Source of the DNA: Yamagishiella unicocca
Taxonomy: Eukaryota > Chlorophyta > Chlorophyceae > Chlamydomonadales > Volvocaceae
Direction: 5' to 3'
NCBI GenBank assembly: GCA_003116995.1
Contig: BDSL01000036.1
Coordinates: forward strand, 806,001-870,000
DNA length: 64,000 nucleotides
The notes under the pieces: generated by a model
The model's input: only the letters and a program-made list of their open reading frames with translations
Told to the model about the DNA's origin: nothing
Database searches by the model: none
In this document: one piece after another, positions 1 to 10,892 of the stretch
How positions within the stretch are numbered: the first letter of the stretch is position 1
Layout of the letters: every line of letters starts with the position of its first letter
Translations under genes and position numbers: made by a program

Positions 1-263
1 CGCGAGACCCCTACTCCGCGTGCGTGGCTTGCCCTCCCGTCGCCGCTGGATGCCTATGAACCGGTAGTATCGGTAGCACCATTAGTAGATGCTGCAGTGG
101 GTTACTGCTGCTGCTGCTGCTGCGGTACCGAGTGCTGCCGTCCTCCCTTCGTGTCTGTCCATCCTCTCTTTGTGTCTGTCCATCCTCTCTTTGCTTTTGC
201 CCATGCGCTCTTTACGACTGCCATGCTCTCTTTGCGACTGTCATCCTTACTCCCTGACTGCAG

Positions 264-651
264 GCGGCAAGTCGTACAGCGGTCCGGTTGCATGTGCAGC
301 TCACGTCATGCGGCAAGACGGCCTGGCTGGATTTATGAAGGTAAGGGTAGGCGCCAGTGTTAGGGGGCGTGTCGCCTTGATTTTGCTATAGGGAGTTGGT
401 TTCGGTGATCACGCCACGTTTCAACACCGCGTTCAAAGCCCACTCGCATCACGAGTAGAGCGTCCAGTGGTACCACGTAAGCCCAGTGCTAGTAGTGCGC
501 AGCGCTCTATTCGGCCCAAAGCTTTCTCCCTGTCCGCCTTTCCTCACTGCAGGGCTGGTCTGCGAGCTACGCGCGCCTGGGCCCGCACACGGTCATCATG
601 TTCCTTGTGGCGGAGCGCCTCCGCAAGTACACCGGACTGCAGAGCCTTTAA
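264..651 (+). CDS. Mitochondrial carrier family protein (dicarboxylate/UCP type), 3' end only
   Basis: Two terminal exons are visible, 264-340 and 553-651 (TAA stop). They join in phase and give a C-terminus of about 58 residues. The second exon carries RLGPHTVIMFLVAERLRK, which matches the last transmembrane helix of dicarboxylate, oxoglutarate and uncoupling-protein-type carriers of the inner mitochondrial membrane. The first exon has the preceding matrix helix (CAAHVMRQDGLAGFMKGW), as in the third carrier repeat. The splice AAG|GTAAGG..CAG|GGC keeps the helix-turn-helix continuous. Upstream exons lie outside the window or in unrecognised sequence before 264, so substrate cannot be assigned. 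The family call is firm; the subfamily is inference. Confidence 0.85.
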
Positions 652-762
652 GGGATTCCGCTGTCGTGGGGTAGACCTGCGGGGGGGGAAGCTGCAGGGC
701 GGTGGATCAGTCGTCATCGGTCCTGTAGGGCGGCCCTTACTTGAAAGGACCAGTTCGCAGCT

Positions 763-767
763 TGTAA
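763..767 (+). promoter_or_regulatory. TGTAA polyadenylation signal of the carrier gene
   Basis: TGTAA lies about 110 nt after the carrier stop codon. This pentamer is the usual poly(A) signal of Chlamydomonas-type algae. Use of this copy is inference. Confidence 0.45.
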
Positions 768-2911
768 GGGCGCAGGGTGCCCTGGCGGCGCCAGCTTAAT
801 TGTCTTGGGATCGGTGCTGATGGTGTATGTATGGCGACAGGAATGGACTTACTCGCGATAGGAATAGGATAACCTCCCTACCTGGACTAGATGCGAGTGT
901 TGCTTGGGCGCGGATATCTGAAATGCGTTAATTGGATTTGCGGGAGTGCCGCGAAGGATGTCGGGCATGCCAATGCACACAGGATGCATGGCATGAAGGA
1001 CACCACCGCCAAGAATCCGTGTTTAATCTGTACACCGTATGTCTTGTACAGAACGCATCAGGTAGTGGGGCGGAGGTTGGCGCTATTGGGACGTGTGGCC
1101 TGTCCGGTGGCGTGAACTCTTCCATGCAGGGCACCTCGCTATGCGTGCGTCCTTTTGCATGCCATGAACTGAGCCACGCGATGTGCCTCTTTGATCGAGG
1201 CCTAGCGCGGATAAAAGACACACGTCGAGTGTTGGCACGTGTGGTATGGGAGGTTGGGGTTGCGTCCTTTTTGACACACTATGTGCGGATTACGGATTAT
1301 AACCCCACGCGAAGCCCGTCGTATTGGGAACTTGAGCTTGATGGTTGTATGGCGAGTTCAGATGTTGCAATGGATGGTTCGTGAGCGCCCCTGCAATGCA
1401 ACATGTAGTGTGTAATGCCAACCCAATCCTCGTTTAATTTTCCTCACCAGCTAAGCCTCTGCAGCGATGGCACGGGTTGCCTCTCCTTTCTGCGATAAGT
1501 TTGAACAGCTCTTGAGAGTCGACAAGCATCTCCAGCATCCATCGCCCATGCGCACTATGCTAGGGTTTGCACTTGCTGTTGACAAACGCGTTAGCCAGTG
1601 CGCCCCACTCAGCCGGAGATATTGCGTCAACCGCCCGTCCTGCTAACCAAAGGCACACGCATGTAGTCACCCGAAGCAGGGGGGCCGTGACAACCCAGAC
1701 AAGCTGTGACGTGGCCTTGCAGGCATGCACGTGGGGCGGTATGTGGGATGGGAAGGACGCATTGATTACATCCCAACCGCATGGCGGCTGTCCTTTTTGG
1801 CGCGGAGGTCCATCGCACACGCCAGGTCGGCAAGGAAAAGTAGTGGGACTACGCGACACTGCAGCCCACACCGCCTATGCATGGAGAATCCTCTTGGTGT
1901 CATCTTTACAGTCGTGGCGCTCTAGGGGACCACACCGACGAAGGCGCAACACTACTTGACGGACGGCATGTCTCTCAACGGCAACACGCCGGCTTCCCCT
2001 ATCACCTTTTCACCTCACTTCAAAAAGGCACACACGGTAATTGCACACACATCTCGGCACACAAGGTGGATTTACAGCCACTCAGAGCTTACAACAATTA
2101 GAGTTGGACACCTCGCCTGGTATGTACCCAAGAACCAACAGGAAGCTATAGGCAACTCTCTAGGGAGTACTCCAGGAAGGCCCGTCTGCGACCCCCCATC
2201 CAATGGATTTTTGCTAATTCCGTAGGCAGGCTTGGAATTTGCGCTGTATCGGTTGAAATACTCCGCCCACCACCTCGTGACCCGCGTATGGTACTAGGTG
2301 CGCTCAACATGATAAAGGTCCTCTTGCACAGGAGCAGACCGCTTACAACCAAACAACTCGCAGACCACTCGCAGCCTCACCTAGTCCAGGTACAGCGGCA
2401 CTCGAGAAAAGTAGCAGTTTCGAGGGCCTGCCCAACCCCTGCCTATCCGAACGAGGCGTGCAACCGGAGGTGCACCTTGTCCCTGGCAGCTACCAAGAGA
2501 CACAGCTGAGACACACGCTTAGTTCCTGTACTGCCCCCAAATAAAAAGGATTCAGCGAGACCATTAAATATATCACTCATCTTCGGGCAGTGGGCCAGAC
2601 CCGCCAGGACATAAACACCTCTTCCTGACAATAATAACAACAAAAAATAAACCCGCCTTCTCCTCACCGGGGGACTCTACCTTGGGTAATTCCATGGTAT
2701 TAAGCCAAGTTCTTGTCACTTGGCGCGCCCGACCGTCTCCTGGCAGGCGTGGTTAGCACAGCACGCTGCAGGGCCCGGGCCCACGTGTAGTTCCGTCGGG
2801 CACCCTAGGCGTAAGTCTCTGCTCTTGCTCATAACTTAGCCCAGTACCCAAGCATGTGAGTCATAGTACGATAATGGTGCCTGCCACCAGCAGGCCTCCA
2901 CGTCGTCAAGG
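768..2911. other. Intergenic region without recognisable gene
   Basis: Only short open frames with no recognisable domain, on both strands. It probably contains 3' UTR of the carrier gene on the left and of the PsbQ-like gene on the right. No RNA gene or long repeat was seen. Confidence 0.5.
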
Positions 2912-3688
2912 CTAGTCTGATACCGAACTGGGTGTTCTCCCCTGCTGCTGGAAGAGCCCCAGACCAGCCGTGTAACGTGCCGGTATTGTTGCCAAGAAGC
3001 CGTCCAGCGACGCCGACATCAAGATGAAAGCCTGCTGGACCTGTTGAGCCTGCTGTGACGATACGTCCCCAGGGCCAAACGCAGCAGCAGCTGATGCTGC
3101 ACGCTGCAGGTCCTTAACATGTTCGTCGAGGTTTCTGTAGGCTTTGAACGCGTCCACAGAAGCCGTGTACTCGTAATTTTGAAGAAGCGCCCACGGCAAG
3201 TAAAGTGCCGCCTGCCGCAGGTCCGCCATCGGAGCAACGTTGAGGTTCACAGCTAGCGTTTCGTAGTTGCCAGTCTGAATCTGTTGCGCAATCTGTTGCC
3301 AGTTCCGTGGCCGCTGCTGGTTGATAATCGTCCAGTACTCCCTGACACGTAGGTTGCTAGGCACATCCGACGCGAAGTCATAAATGAATACGGTTGGATC
3401 GTTCGGCTGTGGTGCGGGCGACGGCGTGATCACTGGGAAGGCGACAGCGGGAGCAGGCTCGCCTTGGCTGGGTGGTGGATTAGCGAACGCCCCAGAAGTA
3501 GAACCAGCGCCCAAGCCGACTATGAGGGTAAGTAGAGAGCGCCGTGTGGTGCCCGACGCGTCGCCTACTATTGCGTGAACAGCAGACCTGCTCTGATTGG
3601 CTGGCAGGGACTTTCGATGCACCCGTGGCGTAAGGTTGCAATGAGCCTTGGAGGAAAGGCCTAGGCCTACGTGTGCGTGGTGCGCCAT
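2912..3688 (-). CDS. Thylakoid-lumen PsbQ-like protein precursor
   Basis: Single uninterrupted frame of 258 residues from ATG at 3688. The N-terminus is a bipartite lumen-targeting peptide: a basic, Ser/Arg-rich transit segment, then twin arginines and a hydrophobic stretch (RRSLLTLIVGLGAG) and an Ala-rich cleavage site (GAFANP). That points to Tat-type import into the thylakoid lumen. The mature part starts with a Pro-rich linker, followed by a helical region with LRQAALYLPWALLQNYEY and later helices, as in PsbQ/PsbQ-like four-helix-bundle proteins associated with photosystem II or thylakoid NDH complexes. No intron is needed. It may be PsbQ itself or one of the lumenal PsbQ-like family; divergence prevents a choice. 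Flanks are non-coding. Confidence 0.7.
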   Translation of the reverse strand: MAHHAHVGLGLSSKAHCNLTPRVHRKSLPANQSRSAVHAIVGDASGTTRRSLLTLIVGLGAGSTSGAFANPPPSQGEPAPAVAFPVITPSPAPQPNDPTVFIYDFASDVPSNLRVREYWTIINQQRPRNWQQIAQQIQTGNYETLAVNLNVAPMADLRQAALYLPWALLQNYEYTASVDAFKAYRNLDEHVKDLQRAASAAAAFGPGDVSSQQAQQVQQAFILMSASLDGFLATIPARYTAGLGLFQQQGRTPSSVSD

Positions 3689-6172
3689 CACTGCAAATAC
3701 AAATGCATGGGCTCTCCGTCCGTCAAATGCTCAGTGGCTGCCGTACAATGTATCTTTCATCCTCACATACCAAGCCCCCAAAGCATCAGGAGCATTTGAT
3801 CTCAAACCTGACAACATGCTAACATGCTTTTCGGTTAATTGTCGAGCTGCTTGGCAAGCAATTTAATTCTGTCGCATAGCAGCTCGGTGAGCGGAAAGCG
3901 CCTCGAGGCACATCATGTCGAAAATTAATAATGTTTCGGACCCTGGTGTAATTGCCATTAATCCGGTGAGGACAACGGCCGTATCGCAATTTGGGGTCCA
4001 CAGCTCCTTCGTCCGATTTCATACACGTCGCGATGATCGCTACTGATTACTGATATCTTGTCATATACATGCCGTATAATACCCGTACTACGCGCGGATA
4101 AACTGCGCCAAAGTAACTCATGGGGGCTGCGTTGCGGAGTGTCGTTAAAAGCAGGCACGCGTGCACCCCGGCCCGTTCTCAACCTCCCTGGCGGTCGGTG
4201 ATCGGCTATGCCCACATAGTAGGAATGGACTGCAACGGAGTCCCCTCGCCTGATCCGTCCTGATCCCCGCTCACTCTCAACAGGTGAGGGGCTCAGGGGG
4301 GCTCAGCGGGGCTCATGCCCCGAATAAGCTTTAACCAAGCTTGCTAACAGGGACTTGGGTGCATCACTGCGCTGACCCTGCTGCCAGGCACCGCACAGTA
4401 CCGCCGAACAACATTGTGCGGTGCGTTCTATGGCTGACTAAAGAGCACAGCCGAGCATCGCCCATTTACCAGGGGGGAATCTTTCCGGGGCACTGTCCAT
4501 TATGCCCTCCAAAACAACTGCACCAAGCTGCTGTGAAGGACGCCAAATCGTCCCTTTTTTCTTCCATTAGGTCCCCATGACATAACATAACAGTCAACGC
4601 ACGCTTGCGATCCCCAAGTGGTGTAGTAGTACGTGTTACGGTGGGCGACAGTGGGCGACAGTGGGGTGTTTAGATAGACCTGGATAGACCAGAGAGCTTA
4701 GCCGTCAAGGGACGGGGACGAGCAATCCCCTGTACGTGTGCCCCCGTAACTTGGTCTAGCTCCTTGCCACAGACTCCTGGTGAGTGGTGACACTACCCTT
4801 GCAACCGAAGGCTCACTGGCAATCGGACAGAATACCGTTGGATACGGAGTGCCTCTCGCGCCTCTCGGATCATCTCCGACCACATAGCGTACTATTGTCG
4901 CAAAACTTGTCCGGCCTTGCCTCGCCTTGCTGCTCTGCTCGTCTCATGCCTTGCCCTGTGCAGCCCTGTGAGCCCTAGTCGCTGTCAACGCTGTCGAGGC
5001 TTTTCTGTACCTCTGTCGTGAAACGGTGTTGGCTCAATAGGCGGAAAATCACGCAGTTTGAGAAACGTTCGATATGGACGTCCCCTATGATTCCAGCGTC
5101 ACGGCAATGTGCGGGGGATTATTGTGGCGGTGTTTCCGCATAAGCGGTGATCGATACACCCCATTAATGCCTCATTACAGGGCGGTGATCGATACACCCC
5201 ATTAATGCCTCATTGCAGGCTGTTGCACTGGAGCCTTATGTGAATGAACTTAAGTTGGATGTTGCACGCATTCATGCGGTATGTGTCTTGGCTTGATGCG
5301 GCTGGCCGAGTGATTTTCCCTGGCCCCTTCCAAATGGCTGAGCCCTGCTGAGCCGCCTGGCGCAACGGATAATAACGGACCAATGGCGATCCCCACAATT
5401 ACCACGCTTTCTTAAGCGCCTGCAATATTATATCGCTATATTACTATATCGAGGTACGTTGGCAGGCGCCCTAGTTGCACCCACTTGGCACGCATGGAGC
5501 TAGCAACTCGTTGCAAAAGCTATCAGGTAAGAGCACGATCCATTGGAGAAATGTTTGCAAGCCAGGTAGTGTCGATGCAATTTGCGCCATGTATGTAATT
5601 AGTTGCAAGACACTGGTGTGCGGCTACCTGTCATACTGGACACTTCGTCACGTCTGCATAGTGATAATTTGAGTAAAGCACGTCTACTCCTTTGCACGTT
5701 CAAGGCAATTATAGTGAGCTCGTTGCTCGTAAACGCAATTCTGCTTCGGTCTAGGGCCTTATGTTTGTGAGTGCCCGCGGAACTGTCGTCGTGAAGGATG
5801 GGCCTCACGTCATGCCGACCATGCATCCTTATTATCACTTGCTTTACGCACGGGCCACGCTAGGGAGTTATAGTTGCCGGGGTATAAGAGGAGTGTAAGG
5901 CCGACATTTTGCTGTCGCCCTAAATTCCTAAACTAGTCTGCATCGTGCAATGTTTGATGCTCGACATGCTTTAAAGCAACATTGCCTATGTACTTTGAGC
6001 TCCTAGTCCTGTCAGGCAGGGTCAGACCAGGGTTAGGGGCCAACAGCAATGGTCCAAATTGCTTGAGGATTGACGTGGCGTACGCGCTTGTGGAGGCGCT
6101 CAAAGCATTCGTAAGGCCGACTCTGGGCGTGGCGGTCGCGCTCAAGGCCCACAGGCCGCGGAGCCTCTGACC
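3689..6172. other. Intergenic region between divergent PsbQ-like and transporter genes
   Basis: The genes on either side point away from each other, so both promoters should be here. No domain-bearing frame was found. Visible structure is limited to a short direct repeat near 4640-4670 and a 38-bp tandem duplication at 5144-5219. Confidence 0.5.
5144..5219. repeat. 38-bp perfect-phase tandem duplication
   Basis: GCGGTGATCGATACACCCCA and its continuation through ATTAATGCCTCATTRCAG occurs twice head to tail (5144-5181 and 5182-5219) with one substitution. It looks like a recent slippage or repair duplication. Confidence 0.85.
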
Positions 6173-8230
6173 ATGGCGGGACATACAGGGGGGGCGTCCC
6201 CCTTCATGAAGATTTTCTACGTTGCTCTGAACGTGTTCAGCGCCTGCTGTATCGTGTTTGCTAACAAGCTCGTCTTCTCAACCTACCGGTACGCTTCCGG
6301 GAATACATTTGGGGCCTCGGCGATGAAAATGCCTGCCATAACATCAAGCCTACCGATACACAGGTTCAACTTCGTGACAACATTGACATTGATGCACACG
6401 CTCTTCACGTGGGCTGGGATGTTCGTGTTGTCGCGCGTTAACTTCTTTACAGTAAAACACTTCAACCCGGTGGCAGTCACACCGCTTGCCCTGGGTTATG
6501 TTGGATATGTCGTCTTGAACAACCTTTCACTGAACCTGAACACTGTGGGCTTTTACCAAATTCTTAAGGTGCGCGCGTAAGGATGAGAAGGGCCACCCGG
6601 GGGAAGGTGAGACGTCGCAAGAGGTGTGTGGGACCTCGGGCGGCGAACCTTCAGCAGTAACCGATTGCATTGCGCTAGTTCATGTCAAGGAACAGTGCTC
6701 TTCTTACAGCCACCACCTGGGCCACTTTGAGCCCCCCCACCGCATCCCAACACGACCAAACTGCCCATTTTTACCCTACACGATGACGTTGCCTGTCGCG
6801 TGTTGCGGTGTCTGCCTCTTACCATCTGGCCGCAACGGCTTGTCGATTGGTCAAGTTTCCAAATGAGCCCGCTATCTGCTCATATATGGGTGCGCATCCC
6901 TTCTGTGCGCCTGGCTGCCGCATGTCTAGATTGCCATCGCGCCTACCGTCATGCTACTCGACTACCTCCTGTTCCGTAAGGTGCCCACCTGGCGCATTAT
7001 GATGTCCGTCGTCGTGGTGTGCATGGGCGTCACCGTCGCTACTGTCACAGACCACGTCGCCATTGCCAACATGGCGGGCTTCATAGTGGGCCTTGCGTCC
7101 GTTTTGGTCACAGCGCTCTACCAGATCTGGGCGGGCTCGAAGCAGAAGGAGCTTCAAGCCAATAGCTCGCAGCTCCTCTTGGCTTACACTCCGCAGGTAA
7201 GAAATGTCACCTGCGAGCAGCGGTGCTGGCAATGTTCGGCGCAATCTTGCCTTCATGGCTTCGAACGCTGCTCCTTGCACAGCCAGCACCTTGCCGGTCA
7301 CGGGCGAGGGATCGACTAGGTCGGCATTCTGGGAGCCGTGCGAAGCCTGATAAGAGCAGACACAAGATAGACCCCCTGAACTGCCTAAACATTGACCCCC
7401 TGAACTGCCTAAACAGGCTGTTGTCCTGCTGCTGGTGATGGCACCCATGATCGACGACTTCGGTCTCACGACACACAATGCAGACACCGTTCTGGGGTAC
7501 CGATATACCCCGCCAGCGGTAGTTGCCCTTGTAATATCGTCACTGCTGGGCATCCTAGTCAGCCTGTCCACATTTTTGGTCATCGGCTCCACTTCGAGCC
7601 TCACCTACAACATCGTGGGTCACCTCAAAACGGTGCGGAGGGAGGCGGACAGAGGGCTTGTGGAGCTCGCTTACGAAGCTGTGCCTGGACTACGACTTGG
7701 TCATAGGAAACCGATTCGTTGCCACGCATCATTAATGATGACGAGCTGCATGTGGGTGCGGCGACTTGCATGTGCGTGTTCGTTGGGGCTCACTCGTGCG
7801 GTTGGCACCCAGGTAGGCGGCCATGCAGACGAATGCTGGTGGTGGCGCTTGCAGCGTTGGGCCGGTGTGGTAAACGCCTCTGGATTGGGCTGACATTAGG
7901 AGCGCTAGGAAGCGGCAGTTGTGAGCGCCGCTTCATCCATCTAGCCCGCCTTTCCTTGCTGTTTCTCCCTCCCTTGTCTGCTGTCACCAGATCCTGATCC
8001 TGGCGGGCGGCTGCCTCATTTTTGGCGACAGCATGCCGTGGAAGCGGCTCGCGGGCATCGCGCTGACTATGGTGGGCATCGCCTGGTACACCTACCTTAG
8101 CGTGCAATCCAGTACCGCGACGGAGCGCAGCCGCGGAAAGGGACATGACCCCACCTCGCCCACACCTGAACGGGATCGTGAGCGGGACCCACTGCTGATT
8201 ACAAAAGACCAGAGCGTCTCTGCAGCCTGA
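6173..8230 (+). CDS. Nucleotide-sugar transporter (UXT/URGT-like, DMT superfamily)
   Basis: Five exons: 6173-6288, 6364-6568, 6930-7196, 7417-7632, 7991-8230. All junctions are phase-compatible and encode 347 residues. The protein aligns throughout with the plant Golgi UDP-xylose / UDP-rhamnose-galactose transporter family: N-terminal FANKLVFSTYRFNFVTTLT, then LNLNTVGFYQILK, IAIAPTVMLLDYLLF, VTVATVTDH and, near the end, TYNIVGHLKT followed by ILILAGGCLIFGD. About ten hydrophobic segments are present and the tail is hydrophilic (ERDRERDPLL). The predicted role is antiport of a UDP-sugar across the Golgi membrane for wall or glycoprotein synthesis; substrate is not determinable. Intron 1 is only 75 nt, a multiple of three and stop-free, but removing it restores the family alignment. 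A TGTAA signal follows at 8274. Confidence 0.88.
7370..7416 (+). repeat. 24-bp tandem duplication ending at the 3' splice site of transporter intron 3
   Basis: GACCCCCTGAACTGCCTAAA occurs at 7370 and again at 7394. The second copy ends in the CAG acceptor at 7414-7416; the first reads CATT instead, so it lacks the AG. The branch-point-like and pyrimidine-containing region is therefore present twice. Confidence 0.8.
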
Positions 8231-8273
8231 TTAGACTCCTTGGTCCGTGTTTCAAGACGGGTCGAGGTGTTGT

Positions 8274-8278
8274 TGTAA
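8274..8278 (+). promoter_or_regulatory. TGTAA polyadenylation signal of the transporter gene
   Basis: TGTAA about 45 nt after the transporter stop codon; position and motif fit the algal poly(A) signal. Confidence 0.55.
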
Positions 8279-10534
8279 CGGTTACAGTGGGTTCCAGACC
8301 TAAAGGTAGAACCATCGGGCACATCGCCGGACACTGAGGAAGAGCGAGGGTGTTGTTATACTAGAACGTCCGCTATGTACGTGACGTGAGGAGGGCCGCA
8401 TTCGGACCGTGGACTCCATACGCACCAGCTGTGCAGGCACAGCTCCTACTTTAGTTTAGTGATGGGCGCGTGGGATGATATCCAACTGACTGACTTCTTG
8501 TGCAGTGGCTTGGCTTACTCGGCCGCTTATAGGTATTTTTCAAAACACTTACTTACTCGGCACGCTAGTGGCGAGCTGCGATGACTTCATGCCGCGTTTT
8601 CGGAACATTACTAACCAAACAGGTACTGCTACCTTTACATGTGCATTGTGGGGCACGTTGAGTGGGTGGCAGTGTGAAACAGTACAGGTGGAATGGGCAC
8701 CGACTTCTCAGTCGTACGCCTTGAAATGCAATAGGAAGAAGAATGTATTCGACTGTACATCGGTCAGACGTTAGTTGTTATCATGTCGGTACCGACCTGC
8801 ACCTGGTGTGCATTGCCGCCCACACGTGTTTGTTGCAGCGCTGCGATGGCGGCTGACAGTCAATTGCCAGTCGCTGTGTGATCGCCTGGTGATGCGCCTT
8901 CAGTCTCCCTGGCCACACAGGTGCTTGTTCTTGCCGCGGGTCATGGACGGGGCTGTGCTGACAGGGAGCAGGCTGGCAGCCACGTGCCGAGGGAGCATTT
9001 TACTTAGTGCATGCTTGCGGGTGAGGCGGGCAGGGTTCCGCGGCAGCGTGCGGAAGGGGTCAGCCAGCCGCCCAAAGGGGACTCATGCTGGGTGGGGAAG
9101 GGCCTAAGACGTCCTGGCAGCGATGTCAGGGACGGCGACCAGCCCGCCCCACACGTTGGCCAGTGGCGCGATGTCGCTTCCCTTAGGAAGCTAGCAGGAG
9201 GATTGAAACCCTGCTGGAGCGATGTGGGAGGGGCCATGGGTACATCGTTTTCGGGGGCAAAACCTGGCAGAGGTGTCCGGTGCCGTTAAGGGATGCTGTA
9301 CACACGTACAAACTGCACCACATAAGGTTTCTTATAAGGGAATTAAAAACCAAACGTTGATACTTCCGACTTGACATTAATGCCAAAAGGGTGGCAATCT
9401 CCATGGCAGATGTGCCCGGCCCTTCCCAGGCGCCTTGTTATAGCATGTGAGACACGATGCCACAATTACAGTTCCCGCTTGAAGCCTACTTCGTTAGCCT
9501 GCCCCATCCGATCCGTCAATCCATGTACGAGTTGCCCAGGAGTCTGCTGACCGCGAGAGCCGCAGGACACATCCAAAAACGTCATTGGCATCGTGCCATC
9601 CAGATATAAGCTTTATATAAAAAGGTACCCAACTCGTCGACGCCAATGTTCCTACAGTAACAAGGGCCTCAAATCAGTGCAGAAGCCAACTCTTCCGTCA
9701 AGCCCAAATTTCAGTCGTGCCAGAGTGGAAGTGGTGGATGAGTAAATAGACAGGGTTCCCCGCACTGGCGGTAAAAACCTAAGCAGACCCGTGCACGCCC
9801 AGGAGCTGCAAATGCTCAAATATGCTCGCATAGGCGCATCCTCTAATTGCACTTCGAAACCATTCGAATATCCGTCATGTTGGCGTCGCCAGGAAGCCGT
9901 GTCAACCGTTGCCAACTTTTAGCAGGCAGTTAGGCGGTCTCCCAAGCCACGTCCAGCATGGTCCACCTGACCCAATACTGATGCGGCGATTCTTCACCCT
10001 CCAGGGCCCGGCTACGCGTGTCCTTCCCGCCATGTGGTAGCCAGGTCAACGTGGTGGGCGCCAGTACACCTGCCGGCTTCACGCCACTGTGGACGCCGGC
10101 GAAAGAAGCAAAAAAAACGCAATATATCTCGTGCAGATCTATGGCGAATCAAGCCTTGAGCACCTGTGCCCGATGTTTGCGATGCACAGCAGTTGAAGTA
10201 TTTTTAGAACCTTCGCAAGTACAACATCCACCATCAGAGCGCATGCGCTGCAGCAACTAACGGAATGAACGCACGCACGCGCGCGTCTGCATATGAGTTT
10301 GGACCAGCAGCCTTGCCCCTCGGAGGGGACGGGTGCGCAGCGCTCTCGAACTGACACTCGACGCAATCAACGGCCACAAACTGCATTATCTGCCAGCAGT
10401 CCCTACTTCTATATGAAGGCCTGCAACATAAATAGTAAGGTTGGGTCAACAACATCGATCATGAGGACCAGAGCAAGCCAATAGTGATCGTCAACAAGCA
10501 CTCCCCCGGACACTAGGTGGGGCATTTCGCCACC
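8279..10534. other. Intergenic region without recognisable gene
   Basis: The flanking genes converge here, so it holds 3' UTR sequence and unassigned DNA. No frame shows a recognisable domain, and no long repeat or RNA gene was found. Confidence 0.5.
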
Positions 10535-10892
10535 GCAAGCAAAATAAAATAGCAACGCGCAGCGCTCAAACCGCATCAACACTTCCAGTCGCGGTGGCCG
10601 CGAGTCGGCTCAGGTTGCTCTTGTTGCGAGCAAGCAACGCCTGCGCACGCGCGGCGCGGCTGCCCGGCGGCGCGCTCAACAACTGCACGTCGCTGGCGCC
10701 CAATAACACGGCCGCAAGCAAAATAAAATATCACGCGCAGCGCTCAAACCGCATCAACGTTTCCAGTCGCGGTGGCCGCGAGCCGGCTCAGGTTGCTCTT
10801 GTTGCGAGCAAGTAGCGCCTGTGCACGCGCGGCGCGGCTGCCCGACGGCGCGCTCAACAACTGCGCGTCGCTGGCGCCCAATAACACGGCCG
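10535..10892. repeat. Tandem duplication (about 178 bp) of the 3' end of the neighbouring gene
   Basis: Two copies, 10535-10713 and 10714-10892, begin with GCAAGCAAAATAAAAT and run through sequence encoding the C-terminus (LLARNKSNLSRLAATA on the minus strand). The right copy holds the functional stop at 10744; the left copy is a downstream relic. The copies differ at scattered single bases, so the event is not brand new. Confidence 0.88.

Noticed and set aside
7370..7416. Duplicated 3' splice acceptor
   Set aside because: Only the second copy contains CAG; the first reads CATT, so the acceptor itself is not duplicated, only the region before it.
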